NCBI RefSeq assembly: GCF_024298965.1
Contig: NZ_CP085193.1
Span: 4,960,001 to 5,024,000, forward strand
Length of the DNA stretch: 64,000 bases
Direction: 5' to 3'
Source: Streptomyces rapamycinicus NRRL 5491
Lineage (GTDB): Bacteria > Actinomycetota > Actinomycetes > Streptomycetales > Streptomycetaceae
Made by a program: the position numbers and the translations under genes. Position 1 is the first letter of the stretch. Every line of letters starts with the position of its first letter. Positions 1 through 8,619 of the stretch are shown here, one piece after another. The notes beneath the pieces were generated by a model. It saw only the letters and a list, made by a program, of their open reading frames with translations. It searched no databases and had not been told where the DNA came from.

Positions 1-284
1 TCCACCTCACTGCGCGAGCGGCGGATACGTCCCTGCTCCTCCAGCTCGTTGAGTACTCGGGTCAGGGACTGCACCTGAAGCCCTTCGATGGCGGCCAGTT
101 CGGAGGGCGTCAACGCGCCGCCGTGCCGAAGGTTCGCCAGTACCGAAGCAGCCAGTCGCGTCAGTGTCGGTCCGCTTCCCGGTTGCTCGGCGCGGAGCCG
201 TGACGCCAGTCGGGACACCCCCCACCGCAACGACTCGGCCAGCAGGAGATCCGCTTTCGCTTGCCTGTCTGTATCACCGTCCAC
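1..284 (-). CDS. MarR-family transcriptional regulator (N-terminal part; runs off the window)
   Basis: This is a partial reading frame from a GTG at 284 running leftwards off the window edge. The 94 visible residues have an N-terminal helix (LLLAESLRWGVSRLASRLR) followed by a winged-helix segment (LTPSELAAIEGLQVQSLTRVLNELEEQGRI), which is the MarR recognition-helix pattern. It presumably dimerises and represses a nearby transport or stress gene. The DHA2 exporter at 435-1868 lies upstream on the same strand but has its own divergent TetR, so the target is not evident. There is no strong ribosome site before the GTG, so the exact start is uncertain. Confidence 0.75.
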   Translation of the reverse strand, partial: MDGDTDRQAKADLLLAESLRWGVSRLASRLRAEQPGSGPTLTRLAASVLANLRHGGALTPSELAAIEGLQVQSLTRVLNELEEQGRIRRSRSEV

Positions 285-434
285 AGATAGAAAGCTAAAG
301 CTGGGTATATAAGGGATGCAAGCCTTGATGGGGCGTCATTTTGTAAAGCATAGGCTTGCTTTCTGGCAGAGAGAGGCTTGGCAGTCGAGGGGCGGTCGGG
401 GTGGACTTGCCAATGCTTTGCCGACCGGCACCCC

Positions 435-1868
435 TCACCGCTCGTCTTGGCCGTGTGGGGCGGGCAGCGTCAGGGCCAGGGCGGCAACACCTGTGCACAC
501 GGCCGCAATGGTCAGGAACACCGCCCGGTAGGAGGCGGCCGTACCGGCAGTGGTGGCAGCGAGGGTGACCAGGGCGGCGAGGCCGAGGGCACCGCCGATC
601 TGCCGGGTGGCGTTCATCAGTCCCGAGGCCGCGCCGGCGTCCTGCTCGGGGATGCCGGAGGTGACCGTGGTGGTGATGGGGGTGATCAGCAGGCCCATCC
701 CGGCGGACATGACGACCGCGGGCCCGAGCAGGCCCTCCAGGTAGCCGCTGCCTGTCTCGATCCGGCTCTGCCACACGAACCCGGCCGCGGACAGCAGTGC
801 GCTGCCCATGATCAGGGTCCGGGGCCCGGCGTGCCGCATCACGGCGGGGGCCAGGCGGGCGGCGGCGATGCCGACCAGAGTGTGTGGCAGGAACCCCGCT
901 CCCGTGGCCAGTGCTCCGTAGTGCAGCTCGCCTTGCATATACAGCGACAGGAAATACCACATGGGGATGAAACAGGCCCCGGCCAGCAGCATCACCACGT
1001 TGCCCGCCCAGACCGGGCGCATCCGCAGCAGGCGCGGCGGCAGCAGCGGAGCCGTCGCGTACCGGGTCTCCACCGCCGCGAACGCGGCCAGTGCGGCAAC
1101 CCCGACGCTGAGGCCCACCAGGACCGCCGGTGAGCGCCAGCCGTGTGCGCCGGCCTGGGTGACCCCGTGGACGAGGGCGCTCACGCCGAGCGTCGCCAAC
1201 AGCGCCCCCGGCAGGTCGAGCTTCCCCGGCTCGCTGCGAGCGTGGTCGGCGGGCAGCAGCCGTACGGCGGCGAGAACCGCCGCCGCGCCGATGGGGACGT
1301 TGATCAGCAGGATCGATCGCCAGGACAGGGTGTCGGTGAGGACGCCGCCGAGCAGGTTGCCCGCGGCTCCCCCGGCGGAGCTGACTGCGGTCCAGGTGGC
1401 CAGTGCCCGGGTGCGGGCCGGCCCTTCGGTGAAGGTGGTGGTCAGGATCGTCAGCGTGGCCGGGGCCAGCACCGCGGCCCCCAGCCCTTGCACGGCCCGC
1501 ATCGCGATCAACACCCCTGGTGTGGTGGCCAGTCCGCCCACCAGGCTGGAGGCGGTGAAGAGCGCCAGCCCCCACAGGAAGACCCTCCGGCGGCCGTACA
1601 GGTCCGCCAGGCGCCCGCCGAGTAGCAGGAATCCGGCGAAGACCAGTGCATAACCGCCGACCACCCACTGCAGACTTACGGAGTCGAAACCCAGGGCGGC
1701 TTCGATCGAGGGCAGGGCGACGTTCACCACCGAGACGTCCAGCACCACCATGAACTGCGCCGCACAGGCCAGCCACAGCACCGCTGATCTCCCGCGGCTC
1801 GGTGCCCCGGCCGGCTGGGGCGTGGCGTCCGGTGTGCTGCTGGCCTCGTGCGCTTCGCGGAATCCCAT
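435..1868 (-). CDS. MFS transporter, DHA2 (EmrB/QacA-like) drug exporter
   Basis: A 477-residue integral membrane protein, the usual length for 14-helix DHA2 proton-driven drug exporters. Visible motifs: the first helix with VVLDVSVVNVALPSI, the motif-A loop GGRLADLYGRRRVF near residue 85, and motif C-like glycine/alanine-rich helices. It starts at ATG 1868 behind a good GGAGGGG ribosome site. A TetR gene begins 88 bases away on the other strand, the standard arrangement for a repressor controlling an exporter. The substrate cannot be read from sequence. Family assignment is firm; a role in drug efflux is inferred. Confidence 0.93.
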   Translation of the reverse strand: MGFREAHEASSTPDATPQPAGAPSRGRSAVLWLACAAQFMVVLDVSVVNVALPSIEAALGFDSVSLQWVVGGYALVFAGFLLLGGRLADLYGRRRVFLWGLALFTASSLVGGLATTPGVLIAMRAVQGLGAAVLAPATLTILTTTFTEGPARTRALATWTAVSSAGGAAGNLLGGVLTDTLSWRSILLINVPIGAAAVLAAVRLLPADHARSEPGKLDLPGALLATLGVSALVHGVTQAGAHGWRSPAVLVGLSVGVAALAAFAAVETRYATAPLLPPRLLRMRPVWAGNVVMLLAGACFIPMWYFLSLYMQGELHYGALATGAGFLPHTLVGIAAARLAPAVMRHAGPRTLIMGSALLSAAGFVWQSRIETGSGYLEGLLGPAVVMSAGMGLLITPITTTVTSGIPEQDAGAASGLMNATRQIGGALGLAALVTLAATTAGTAASYRAVFLTIAAVCTGVAALALTLPAPHGQDER

Positions 1869-1901
1869 GCCCCTCCACCCGTCGTCGTCGCTGCCCAGTT
1901 T

Positions 1902-1921
1902 TATCGTACAGCGGTACTATG
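1902..1921. promoter_or_regulatory. Candidate TetR operator in the divergent exporter/regulator promoter
   Basis: The 87-base gap between the exporter and the TetR gene contains an imperfect dyad with two GTAC blocks (TCGTAC-AGC-GGTACTA). Its position lets one repressor dimer cover both promoters. This is inferred from symmetry and placement only. Confidence 0.4.
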
Positions 1922-1955
1922 AAAACCCCCGGTTGCTGGACGGAGAGGGGACGGG

Positions 1956-2570
1956 GTGCCGAAACGGGTCGATCACGCCCAGCGTCGCGGGCACATCATC
2001 GATGCGCTGGTCCGGGTGGCCGCGGCCGAGGGACTGCATGCGGTGACGATGCGTGGGGTTGCGGCGGAGGCGGGCATGTCGCTGAACCTGGTGCAGTACT
2101 ACTTCGACTCCAAGCCGCAGCTCATGCACGCGGCGCTGGAGCGGTTGGAGCAGCAGAGCCATGAGCGTTGGTCGGCCAGGCTGGCCCGCCTGCCGCATCC
2201 TGTGACCGCTCATGCCTTCATCGAGGCGTTCTGTGCGGAGGCGCTGCCCACTGACGGGCCCAGCCGCGCCTTCCACCTGGTGTGGACCTCATACGCGGTG
2301 CTGGCCATGACCGATCCGGAGCTGGCCGCGCAGCCGTTCGTCGAAGGCCCCAATCGCCTGGAGCGGCAGCTCACGGACGTACTGCGGCAGGCCCAGACCG
2401 ACGGCGAGCTGGCCGCTGACGTTGACGCGTCTGTCGAGGCTGCGCGCCTGCTGGCCATGAGTCACGGTCTGGGCACCAGCGTTCTGGTCGGACAGCGCAC
2501 AGCGGAGGCGGCAGAAGCCGTGATGCGTCATCACCTCACCAAGCTTTTCGGCCTGCCCGCCGAGGTATAG
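1956..2570 (+). CDS. TetR/AcrR-family repressor, likely of the divergent exporter
   Basis: A 204-residue protein with a typical N-terminal TetR helix-turn-helix (residues about 10-55, AAEGLHAVTMRGVAAEAGMSL then NLVQYYFDSK) and an all-helical ligand-binding C-terminal half. The GTG at 1956 follows GGAGAGGGG. Divergence from the DHA2 exporter suggests it represses that gene and itself, being released by an exporter substrate. Its stop lies 47 bases from the convergent stop of the SnoaL-like gene. Confidence 0.9.
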   Translation: MPKRVDHAQRRGHIIDALVRVAAAEGLHAVTMRGVAAEAGMSLNLVQYYFDSKPQLMHAALERLEQQSHERWSARLARLPHPVTAHAFIEAFCAEALPTDGPSRAFHLVWTSYAVLAMTDPELAAQPFVEGPNRLERQLTDVLRQAQTDGELAADVDASVEAARLLAMSHGLGTSVLVGQRTAEAAEAVMRHHLTKLFGLPAEV

Positions 2571-2617
2571 AGGAGGCGGGAGCTGCGCTGCCCGCCGGGC
2601 ACGGTCGTTGTGGCCGC

Positions 2618-3034
2618 TCAGGCGGTGGTGATTCTCGTGTTCTGGACGGTGCAGACCCACCACGCGCCGTCCTTCCTGGTCAGTACCCAGGTGCCGGCGT
2701 TGGCGCCGCTGTCCTGCGGGGTGGCCCAGTGCTGCCGGGTGGACACCACGGCGACGTCGGCGGCAGGGAAGGTGATGTGGTCGATCTCGAGCGAGGTGCG
2801 GAAGCCCTCGGCGTGATGGTCCAGCCGCTCCTTGTGATAGGAGTGGATCTCCTCCCAGCCCCGGAACCGTCGGCCATCTCCTACCGTGAACGTCACGTCC
2901 GCGGTGAACCGGGCGTTGAACCCGACGGCGTCATGAGCCGAGGCGGCCGTCTCCAGTTCGGTGAAGAGCTCCTGGATCTGGTGAACGTCCTCTTCGCGGG
3001 CGGGCGTGCTCTGGGCCCAGGGGCGGTCGGCCAT
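2618..3034 (-). CDS. SnoaL-like / NTF2-fold protein (SgcJ/EcaC type)
   Basis: A 138-residue cytosolic protein that fits the NTF2-like cone fold: an N-terminal helix (QIQELFTELETAASAHDAVGFNARFTADVTFTVGDG), then the GWEEIHSYHKERL segment and a C-terminal beta sheet ending WVLTRKDGAWWVCTVQNTRI. Members of the SgcJ/EcaC group are annotated as putative oxidoreductases, but many have no known reaction. It starts at ATG 3034 behind AAGGAG. The promoter has a MerR-type 19-base spacer (3074-3104), so it is probably a target of the adjacent MerR regulator. Confidence 0.8.
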   Translation of the reverse strand: MADRPWAQSTPAREEDVHQIQELFTELETAASAHDAVGFNARFTADVTFTVGDGRRFRGWEEIHSYHKERLDHHAEGFRTSLEIDHITFPAADVAVVSTRQHWATPQDSGANAGTWVLTRKDGAWWVCTVQNTRITTA

Positions 3035-3073
3035 GCGAACTCCTTGAATACGGCTGGTCGTGGCTGAAAGGGC

Positions 3074-3104
3074 ACGCTAGAACCTGAACCCCGGTTGAGG
3101 TCAA
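3074..3104 (-). promoter_or_regulatory. MerR-type promoter with SoxR-like dyad upstream of the SnoaL-like gene
   Basis: On the minus strand a TTGACC -35 (3104-3099) and TAGCGT -10 (3079-3074) are separated by 19 bases, the over-long spacer typical of MerR-activated promoters. The spacer is filled by a dyad with arms ACCTcAACC and GGTTcAGGT around GG (3082-3101). This is close to known MerR/SoxR boxes and fits control by the MerR protein encoded at 3160-3567. Confidence 0.65.
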
Positions 3105-3159
3105 CGCCCCCGCTGTCCGGTGAGCGAGCCATTCGGGTGCCGGGGGTGCTGAAGCCCTG

Positions 3160-3567
3160 TCACCCGGAATGCTGCGCCGATGCGAGGCGCTCGCGCAGCG
3201 TGGCGGCGAACTCTTCCGCCCGCGCCAGCTGGGTCCGCAGATCCGCCACCCGCTGCTGCGCGGCCTCCTGGAAACCGCGCACACGCTCCAGCAGATCCGC
3301 CCGCTCACCGGGCTGCAGTTGGGCGCCGGAGTCGAGGCGGTCGGTGGCCTCCAGCAGGTCGCGCATCTGCTCGAGGGTGAAGCCGAGCGGCTTCATGCGG
3401 CGGATGACCATCAGGCGGGCGACATCAGCCTCGGTGTACAGGCGGAAGCCGCCCTGGGAACGCGCGGAGGGCACCACGAGGCCGGTCTCCTCGTAGTGCC
3501 GGATGGTGCGCAGGGACAACTCGGTCCGCGCGGCGACCTCACCGATCTGCCTGTGCTTGCCGTCCAC
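3160..3567 (-). CDS. MerR-family transcriptional regulator
   Basis: A 135-residue protein with a classical MerR N-terminus (IGEVAARTELSLRTIRHYEETGLVVPS, then GGFRLYTEADVARLMVIRRMKPLGFTLEQM) and a C-terminal dimerisation coiled coil (about residues 85-130). The effector region is short and has no cysteine cluster, so a metal sensor is unlikely. MerR-type dyads lie on both sides: one upstream of its own start (3631-3652) and one in the promoter of the SnoaL-like gene. It is divergent from the SulP transporter, which may also be a target. Confidence 0.92.
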   Translation of the reverse strand: MDGKHRQIGEVAARTELSLRTIRHYEETGLVVPSARSQGGFRLYTEADVARLMVIRRMKPLGFTLEQMRDLLEATDRLDSGAQLQPGERADLLERVRGFQEAAQQRVADLRTQLARAEEFAATLRERLASAQHSG

Positions 3568-3630
3568 GCCCGTGATCCTCCGGCCCTTCTCATCCCCGGC
3601 GGGCCGCGTCCACTCGCGGCTCCACCGATC

Positions 3631-3652
3631 TCTACCCTAACGTTAGGGTAGA
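3631..3652. promoter_or_regulatory. Perfect 22-bp palindrome, candidate MerR operator
   Basis: A perfectly symmetrical 22-base inverted repeat with core ACCCTAACGTTAGGGT and outer TCT/AGA. It lies 64 bases upstream of the MerR start and about 300 bases upstream of the SulP start. Perfect dyads of this length and composition are typical of MerR operators. It most likely autoregulates the MerR gene; control of SulP is possible. Confidence 0.7.
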
Positions 3653-3956
3653 GTTGCTGACGGGTGAGGGCGGTCTGCCGCCGCCCCGCCGCTGCCGTGT
3701 CGGGGCCGACGCTGCCCCCGGCGAAGATCCGATTCTTGCAGGAGTACCGCGTGCGCGAGCCCATGACGCCCGACGCCGCGGCCTGCCCGCCGTGACACCT
3801 CGCCCCTGGACGTAAGCCCGGCCGCACCGCCACGCCGCAACCCTCCGCTCCGTCCCGCCTACGCCTTCCGGCCCACATCTTTCGGGGCCGTTCGTGGGGT
3901 GCCGACCCGGCCCTCCGCGCCATTCCCCACGCCCCCCGGCCTGCCGGACAGGGGGC

Positions 3957-5489
3957 GTGCCCGAGCACGAGGTTCCTCCTTCCTTGTCTGGTTCCGCTGT
4001 GTCCCCGGCCGCGCGCCTGCGCGGCCTGAAGCCCGAGTGGCTGACCAATCCGAAGGTCTGGCGTACCGAGGTACTGGCCGGCCTGGTGGTGGCGCTCGCG
4101 CTGATTCCCGAGGCGATCTCGTTCTCGATCATCGCCGGGGTCGACCCGGCCATCGGTCTGTTCGCCTCCTTCACCATGGCCGTCACCATCGCGATCGTCG
4201 GCGGGCGCCGGGCGATGATCTCCGCCGCGACCGGCGCCGTCGCCCTGGTGATCGCACCTCTGAACCGTGAGCACGGCCTCGGCTACCTCGTCGCCGCGGT
4301 CATCCTCGCCGGCGTCTTCCAGGTGGCGCTCGGCGCACTGGGGGTGGCGAAGCTGATGAGGTTCATCCCCCGCTCGGTGATGGTCGGCTTCGTCAACGCC
4401 CTCGCCATCCTGATCTTCATGGCCCAGGTCCCCGAAATGACCGATGTGCCCTGGGCCGTCTACCCGCTCGTCGCCGGTGGCCTGGCGCTGATGGTGTTCC
4501 TCCCGAAGATCACCACCGTGATCCCCGCGCCCCTGGTGTCGATCGTGACTCTCACGGTCATCACGGTCGCGGCAGGGATCGCGGTGCCCACCGTCGGCGA
4601 CAAGGGCGACCTGCCGTCCTCCCTGCCGGTGCCCGGCCTGCCCGATGTGCCCTTCACCCTGGACACCCTGACCACCATCGCGCCGTACGCCTTCGCCATG
4701 GCCCTGGTCGGCCTGATGGAATCGCTGATGACCGCCAAACTGGTCGACGACATCACCGACACCCGCTCCAACAAGACCCGCGAGTCCATCGGCCAGGGCA
4801 TCGCCAACATCGTCACCGGCTTCTTCGGCGGCATGGGCGGCTGCGCCATGATCGGCCAGACGATGATCAACGTGAAGGTCTCCGGCGCCCGCACCCGCCT
4901 GTCCACCTTCCTGGCGGGCGCCTTCCTGATGGTGCTGTGCATCGCGTTCGGGCCGGTCGTCTCCGACATTCCCATGGCCGCCCTGGTCGCCGTCATGGTC
5001 ATGGTGTCGTTCGCGACCTTCGACTGGCACTCCATCGCCCCCAAGACCCTGGGACGGATGCCCGCCGGTGAGATCACTGTCATGGCGATCACCGTCGCGG
5101 TCGTCGTCGCCACCCACAACCTCGCCATCGGCGTCGTCACCGGCTCGATCACCGCCATGGTCATCTTTGCCAAACGCGTCGCCCACCTGGCCCAGGTCAC
5201 CGCCGTCACCGACCCCGACCACACCACCGTCGTCTACCGGGCCACAGGCGAACTGTTCTTCGCCTCCTCCAACGACCTCGTCGGCCAGTTCAACTACGCC
5301 ACCGACCCGAAGAAGGTCGTCATCGACCTGTCCGCCGCCCACATCTGGGACGCCTCCTCCGTCGCCGCCCTGGACGCGATCGAGACCAAGTACGCCCAGC
5401 GTGGCAAGACCGTCCAGATCACCGGCCTGAACGAGCCCAGCGCCAACCTCCACGGCAAACTCAGCGGCGAACTCACAGCCAGCCACTGA
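3957..5489 (+). CDS. SulP-family anion transporter with STAS domain
   Basis: A SulP (SLC26-like) membrane protein. From GTG 3957 (preceded by ACAGGGGGC) it is 510 residues; an in-frame ATG at 3894 would add 21 poorly supported residues. The transporter core starts [34 protein letters not shown], the conserved first helices, and carries the [31 protein letters not shown] region. The last ~90 residues form a STAS domain ([20 protein letters not shown]). SulP proteins move sulfate, bicarbonate or other anions; which one is unknown here. It is monocistronic with a strong terminator 20 bases after the stop. Confidence 0.93.
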   Translation: MPEHEVPPSLSGSAVSPAARLRGLKPEWLTNPKVWRTEVLAGLVVALALIPEAISFSIIAGVDPAIGLFASFTMAVTIAIVGGRRAMISAATGAVALVIAPLNREHGLGYLVAAVILAGVFQVALGALGVAKLMRFIPRSVMVGFVNALAILIFMAQVPEMTDVPWAVYPLVAGGLALMVFLPKITTVIPAPLVSIVTLTVITVAAGIAVPTVGDKGDLPSSLPVPGLPDVPFTLDTLTTIAPYAFAMALVGLMESLMTAKLVDDITDTRSNKTRESIGQGIANIVTGFFGGMGGCAMIGQTMINVKVSGARTRLSTFLAGAFLMVLCIAFGPVVSDIPMAALVAVMVMVSFATFDWHSIAPKTLGRMPAGEITVMAITVAVVVATHNLAIGVVTGSITAMVIFAKRVAHLAQVTAVTDPDHTTVVYRATGELFFASSNDLVGQFNYATDPKKVVIDLSAAHIWDASSVAALDAIETKYAQRGKTVQITGLNEPSANLHGKLSGELTASH

Positions 5490-5508
5490 CCAAACCATCC
5501 CGCACCAC

Positions 5509-5545
5509 AAGGCCGCCTTGGCAGCACAGCTGCCAAGGCGGCCTT
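5509..5545 (+). terminator. Terminator-like hairpin after the SulP gene
   Basis: Two perfectly complementary 17-base arms (5509-5525 and 5529-5545) enclose a three-base ACA loop, 19 bases after the SulP stop. There is no clear U-tract, as is common in Streptomyces, but stem length and position make it a convincing terminator. Confidence 0.85.
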
Positions 5546-6134
5546 CCGGGTTATGCTCCGCCACCGGTCACCCGCCCAAGCCGGCGCCTCCGGCTACGAA
5601 GAGGCGGTCTGATCAAGGGAGCCCAACGGCTCAGGGCCACGCCGGAAGAGGGCGCCGAGCTGCTGCAGGCCGACAGCCACCGCCATGGCCGCGGCCGTCG
5701 ACGCGAGCTGCGACAACCTGCCCCCTGCGCGTCCAGCGCGTGCCGCCCTTCATCGACCTGGCCGAGGACAACCACCATGCCGTGACCCGACTGCTGACCA
5801 GCCGTCAGCCGCACAAGCGCTACCTGGCTGACCTGCGAAGACGCCTGATTCATTCCCGATTCGGAGGAAAGGCGTTCCAGAGCCTCACTGAGACACGGCC
5901 CTGACCTGCGGCTACAGAATTATCCGCAAGGCCCACGTTGAGCCCGGTGCTGGTCTGCTGTACCCACAGGCTCAGTGCCTGTGCCAGTTGGTGGCCGGCG
6001 ACGACAATGCCACCCAGATCGTCATGGGGGGCCACCCGGGGCAGCCGCGTCAAGGAGCTGTTCACCCGTGGCGTGGGCGAGTCCATCATCGAGGAGCGCT
6101 GGTCGGAACTATTGAATGGGACCGGGGGCCTCCG
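5546..6134. other. 589-base stretch without a supportable gene
   Basis: Short open frames exist on both strands but none has a ribosome site, a recognisable family pattern or consistent Streptomyces codon bias along its length. One plus-strand segment (about 5740-5904, containing IDLAEDNHHAVTRLL) and one minus-strand segment (about 5850-6089) look more protein-like and could be remnants of a decayed gene, but I cannot name either. Confidence 0.4.
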
Positions 6135-6608
6135 TCAGCGACCGGCGTCGTACTGTTCCCGCCAATTGTCGATCAACGCCGTCATCTCGCGCCGCATGAA
6201 TGCGTAGAAGTCCCGCATCTCGTGGAGGCGGCGCCCGGCGACGCTGTCCGCGCCGGCCTCCTTGATGCCCTCGGCAGCGGCGTCGCCCATGACGGCGAGC
6301 ATCTCGTTCTGGCTGCTCATCAAGGTGGCCCAGGCGTGCTCGCGGAAGCGGTAGTGGTCACGGCGGCTTCCCGGAGCCGGGACGCGCTCGATCATGCCCG
6401 TGGGAATGAGTTGCTTGACCGCGCTGGAGACGGCGCCGGAGCTGATGCTCAGCTCCTCGCAGAGGTCGGCAGCCGTCATCGTCTCCTGCCGACTGAAGAG
6501 CAGGGCGGTCATCACCCGCGCGGTGGTCTTCTGCATGCCGCCCTGCGCCAGGGTAAGCGCCAGTCTTTCCGCCGTCTCGCGCAGTCGGGTGCCCTCGTCG
6601 CCTTCCAT
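6135..6608 (-). CDS. GbsR/MarR-family transcriptional regulator
   Basis: About 157 residues with a winged-helix domain (MTALLFSRQETMTAADLCEELSISSGAVSSAVKQLIPTGMIERV) and a C-terminal helical dimerisation part, a pattern seen in GbsR-type MarR regulators that sit beside ABC exporters in actinomycetes. I chose ATG 6608, which has GAGAG five bases before it; ATG 6620 is also possible. It is divergent from the ABC-2 exporter genes with a 73-base AT-rich gap, so it very probably represses them. Confidence 0.88.
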   Translation of the reverse strand: MEGDEGTRLRETAERLALTLAQGGMQKTTARVMTALLFSRQETMTAADLCEELSISSGAVSSAVKQLIPTGMIERVPAPGSRRDHYRFREHAWATLMSSQNEMLAVMGDAAAEGIKEAGADSVAGRRLHEMRDFYAFMRREMTALIDNWREQYDAGR

Positions 6609-6681
6609 GGCTCTCAGCATACTCAATCATCAGACATCTCTATTCGTTTACAGATCTCTGAATATTCGCTATGTTCCGAGT
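6609..6681. promoter_or_regulatory. AT-rich divergent promoter region of regulator and ABC exporter
   Basis: This gap is markedly AT-rich for the window and contains two related direct motifs, ATCTCTATTCG (6636-6646) and ATCTCTGAATATTCG (6654-6668). These are plausible binding sites for the adjacent GbsR/MarR regulator. The assignment rests on position and repetition only. Confidence 0.35.
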
Positions 6682-7608
6682 ATGGAAAATGTCATCGAAC
6701 TCCGGGAGCTCACCAAGACGTACGGCCTCCGCCGCGGCCTGACCGGCCTGTCCCTGGACGTCCATGCCGGGGAGGTCTTCGGGTTCCTCGGGCCCAACGG
6801 TGCCGGCAAGTCCACCACCATCCGCCTGCTGCTCGATCTCATCCGCCCCACCGGCGGCACCGCCACCGTCCTCGGCCTCGATCCACGTGCCGACGGGATC
6901 CGACTGCGCACCCGGGTGGGCTACCTGGCCGGTGACTTCGTCTGCGACGGACGACAGAACGTCTACGACTATCTTCGTTTCCTCGCCGCCCTGCGCGGCG
7001 GCGTGCCACAGGAAAGCATCGACGATCTGGCCGACCGGCTCGGACTCGACCAGAGCACGAAGATCAAAAAACTGTCCAAGGGCAACCGGCAGAAGGTCGG
7101 CCTCGTGCAGGCGTTCATGCACCGCCCCGAGCTGCTGATCCTCGACGAACCCACCTCAGGGCTCGACCCACTGGTCCAGCAGACCTTCCTCGATCTGGTC
7201 CTCGAGGCCGCCGCGAGGGGCCAGACCGTCTTCATGTCCAGCCACATCATGAGCGAGGTCGAAGCGGTCGCCAACCGGATCGGCATCATCCGCGACGGCC
7301 GCCTGGCCGCTCTGGACACCGTCGCCAACCTGCGCGCCGGCGCCGTCCGCAATATCGAGGTCACCTTCGGCCGACCGGCAGAGGCGGCCGCGTTCACGGC
7401 AGCCGACGGCGCCGGACGACTGCGACTCGACGAGTCCGGCACCACCCTCACCGGTCAAGTCATCGGCAGCCCCGACGCCCTCATCAAGGCGCTCGCCCAG
7501 CACACCGTCACCACCCTGCGCGTCACCGAGCCCGCCCTCGAAGAGCTTTTCCACTCCTACTACGAGGGTGCCGAGGCCGCGCCACGCGCCGTCGCCCAGT
7601 CCACCTGA
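6682..7608 (+). CDS. ABC exporter ATP-binding protein (ABC-2 type)
   Basis: A 308-residue nucleotide-binding subunit. Walker A is GPNGAGKST at residues 37-45, the signature is LSKGNRQKV near 135, and Walker B is LLILDEPTSG near 155, followed by the H-loop region SSHIMSEV. The ~80-residue C-terminal extension is typical of DrrA-like exporter ATPases. ATG 6682 is preceded by a weak ribosome site. The partner permease follows 73 bases downstream. Substrate is unknown; drug or lipid export is the family norm. Confidence 0.93.
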   Translation: MENVIELRELTKTYGLRRGLTGLSLDVHAGEVFGFLGPNGAGKSTTIRLLLDLIRPTGGTATVLGLDPRADGIRLRTRVGYLAGDFVCDGRQNVYDYLRFLAALRGGVPQESIDDLADRLGLDQSTKIKKLSKGNRQKVGLVQAFMHRPELLILDEPTSGLDPLVQQTFLDLVLEAAARGQTVFMSSHIMSEVEAVANRIGIIRDGRLAALDTVANLRAGAVRNIEVTFGRPAEAAAFTAADGAGRLRLDESGTTLTGQVIGSPDALIKALAQHTVTTLRVTEPALEELFHSYYEGAEAAPRAVAQST

Positions 7609-7681
7609 AACCGGCTCAGCCCACTCGGCTCTCCCCAGGGGGCCGGAGAACTCCATCCCCCATAGCGAAAGGACAGCCGTC

Positions 7682-8452
7682 ATGAGCGCCGCCGTCTACA
7701 CCAAGTTCCTCTCCGACAGCCGTCGCGGACTCATCGGCTGGGCGCTCGGCACCGCAGCGGTCGCGATGATGTACGCCTCCACCTACCCCTCCCAGAAGAA
7801 CAACACAGCAAGCCTGCCCGAGGCCATGCGTGATGCCCTGCACATCGACGCCACCGCTGCCGGCTACCTCCAGGCCAGCGTCTTCGGCCTGATCCTGCCG
7901 TTGCTCGCCATGATCTACGGCATTGCCACCGGGTCCCGCGCCCTCGCGAGTGAGGAGGAGTCCGGGCAACTCGACCTCCTGCTCGCTCACCCCGTCAGCC
8001 GAACCGCTGTGGTGCTCCAGCGCTTCGGTGCTCTGGCCACCGGGGCCGTGGTCATCTGCGTTCTCGTCTGGCTCGCCCTGCTCGCCATCCGCGACGGCGC
8101 CGAGCTCACCAGCGTGTCCCTGGGCGAACTGCTCGCCCAGTGTGCGCACCTGGCTCTGCTCGCGATCACCTTCGGCGCCCTGGCAACCGGACTCGGGGCC
8201 GCCTTCGGTCGACGTGTCGTCGTCCTGGCCGCGACCGCGGTGATCGGTGTTCTCGCCTATGCCGCCCATACCTTCGCCGCTCAGATCGGCGCCGGCTGGC
8301 TCGCCTACCTGTCGCCCTTTCACTACTACATCGACGGAGAGCCCCTCACATACGGCTTCCAGTGGGGCGATGCCGCGGTCCTCGGCGGTGCCGCGGTCGC
8401 GTTCGTGGCGCTGGGCGCGGTCCGCTTCGGGCGCCGCGATCTGAACACCTGA
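7682..8452 (+). CDS. ABC-2 type exporter permease
   Basis: A 256-residue membrane protein with about six hydrophobic segments and the ABC-2 pattern SRALASEEESGQLDLLLAHPVSRTAVVLQRF on the first cytoplasmic loop. It starts at ATG 7682 behind AAGGACAG. It is the membrane partner of the ATPase immediately upstream and probably co-transcribed under the divergent GbsR/MarR regulator. The exported substrate cannot be inferred. Confidence 0.88.
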   Translation: MSAAVYTKFLSDSRRGLIGWALGTAAVAMMYASTYPSQKNNTASLPEAMRDALHIDATAAGYLQASVFGLILPLLAMIYGIATGSRALASEEESGQLDLLLAHPVSRTAVVLQRFGALATGAVVICVLVWLALLAIRDGAELTSVSLGELLAQCAHLALLAITFGALATGLGAAFGRRVVVLAATAVIGVLAYAAHTFAAQIGAGWLAYLSPFHYYIDGEPLTYGFQWGDAAVLGGAAVAFVALGAVRFGRRDLNT

Positions 8453-8529
8453 CGGCCCCGCTCGGGGCACAGGGTGGCTCTGCCGAGGGCCGATACAACC
8501 CGGGATCAAGATTCCATAGTCAACGCGTC

Positions 8530-8612
8530 AGGATCCTGTAAGGTGCCTGGCGGTGTGCCGGGAAGCCTGGTCGGCGAACAGGGGATCACTCTCTTTGCCG
8601 ATCGGGGGCGGA
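8530..8612 (+). ncRNA. Candidate structured 5' leader of the Na+/H+ antiporter gene
   Basis: The leader carries several short complementary GC blocks: GGTGCCTGGC, GTGCCGGG, then GAAGCCTGGTCGGC, with GCCG (8557-8560) able to pair with CGGC (8572-8575) around GGAAGCCTGGT, and a second GCCGATCGGGGGC before the start codon. The spacing looks like a compact regulatory RNA rather than random promoter DNA. I am reminded of conserved leaders before bacterial cation antiporters, but I cannot name the class from sequence alone. Confidence 0.35.
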
Positions 8613-8619
8613 ACAACCC

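Noticed and set aside
3411..5564. A 717-residue minus-strand open frame rich in Asp/Gly/His opposite SulP
   Set aside because: Low-complexity antisense of a membrane protein; it also runs through the MerR gene in another frame and through the hairpin after SulP.
5850..6089. A minus-strand 79-residue frame after SulP as a transposase fragment
   Set aside because: The similarity impression is too weak and no inverted repeats or further fragments support it.
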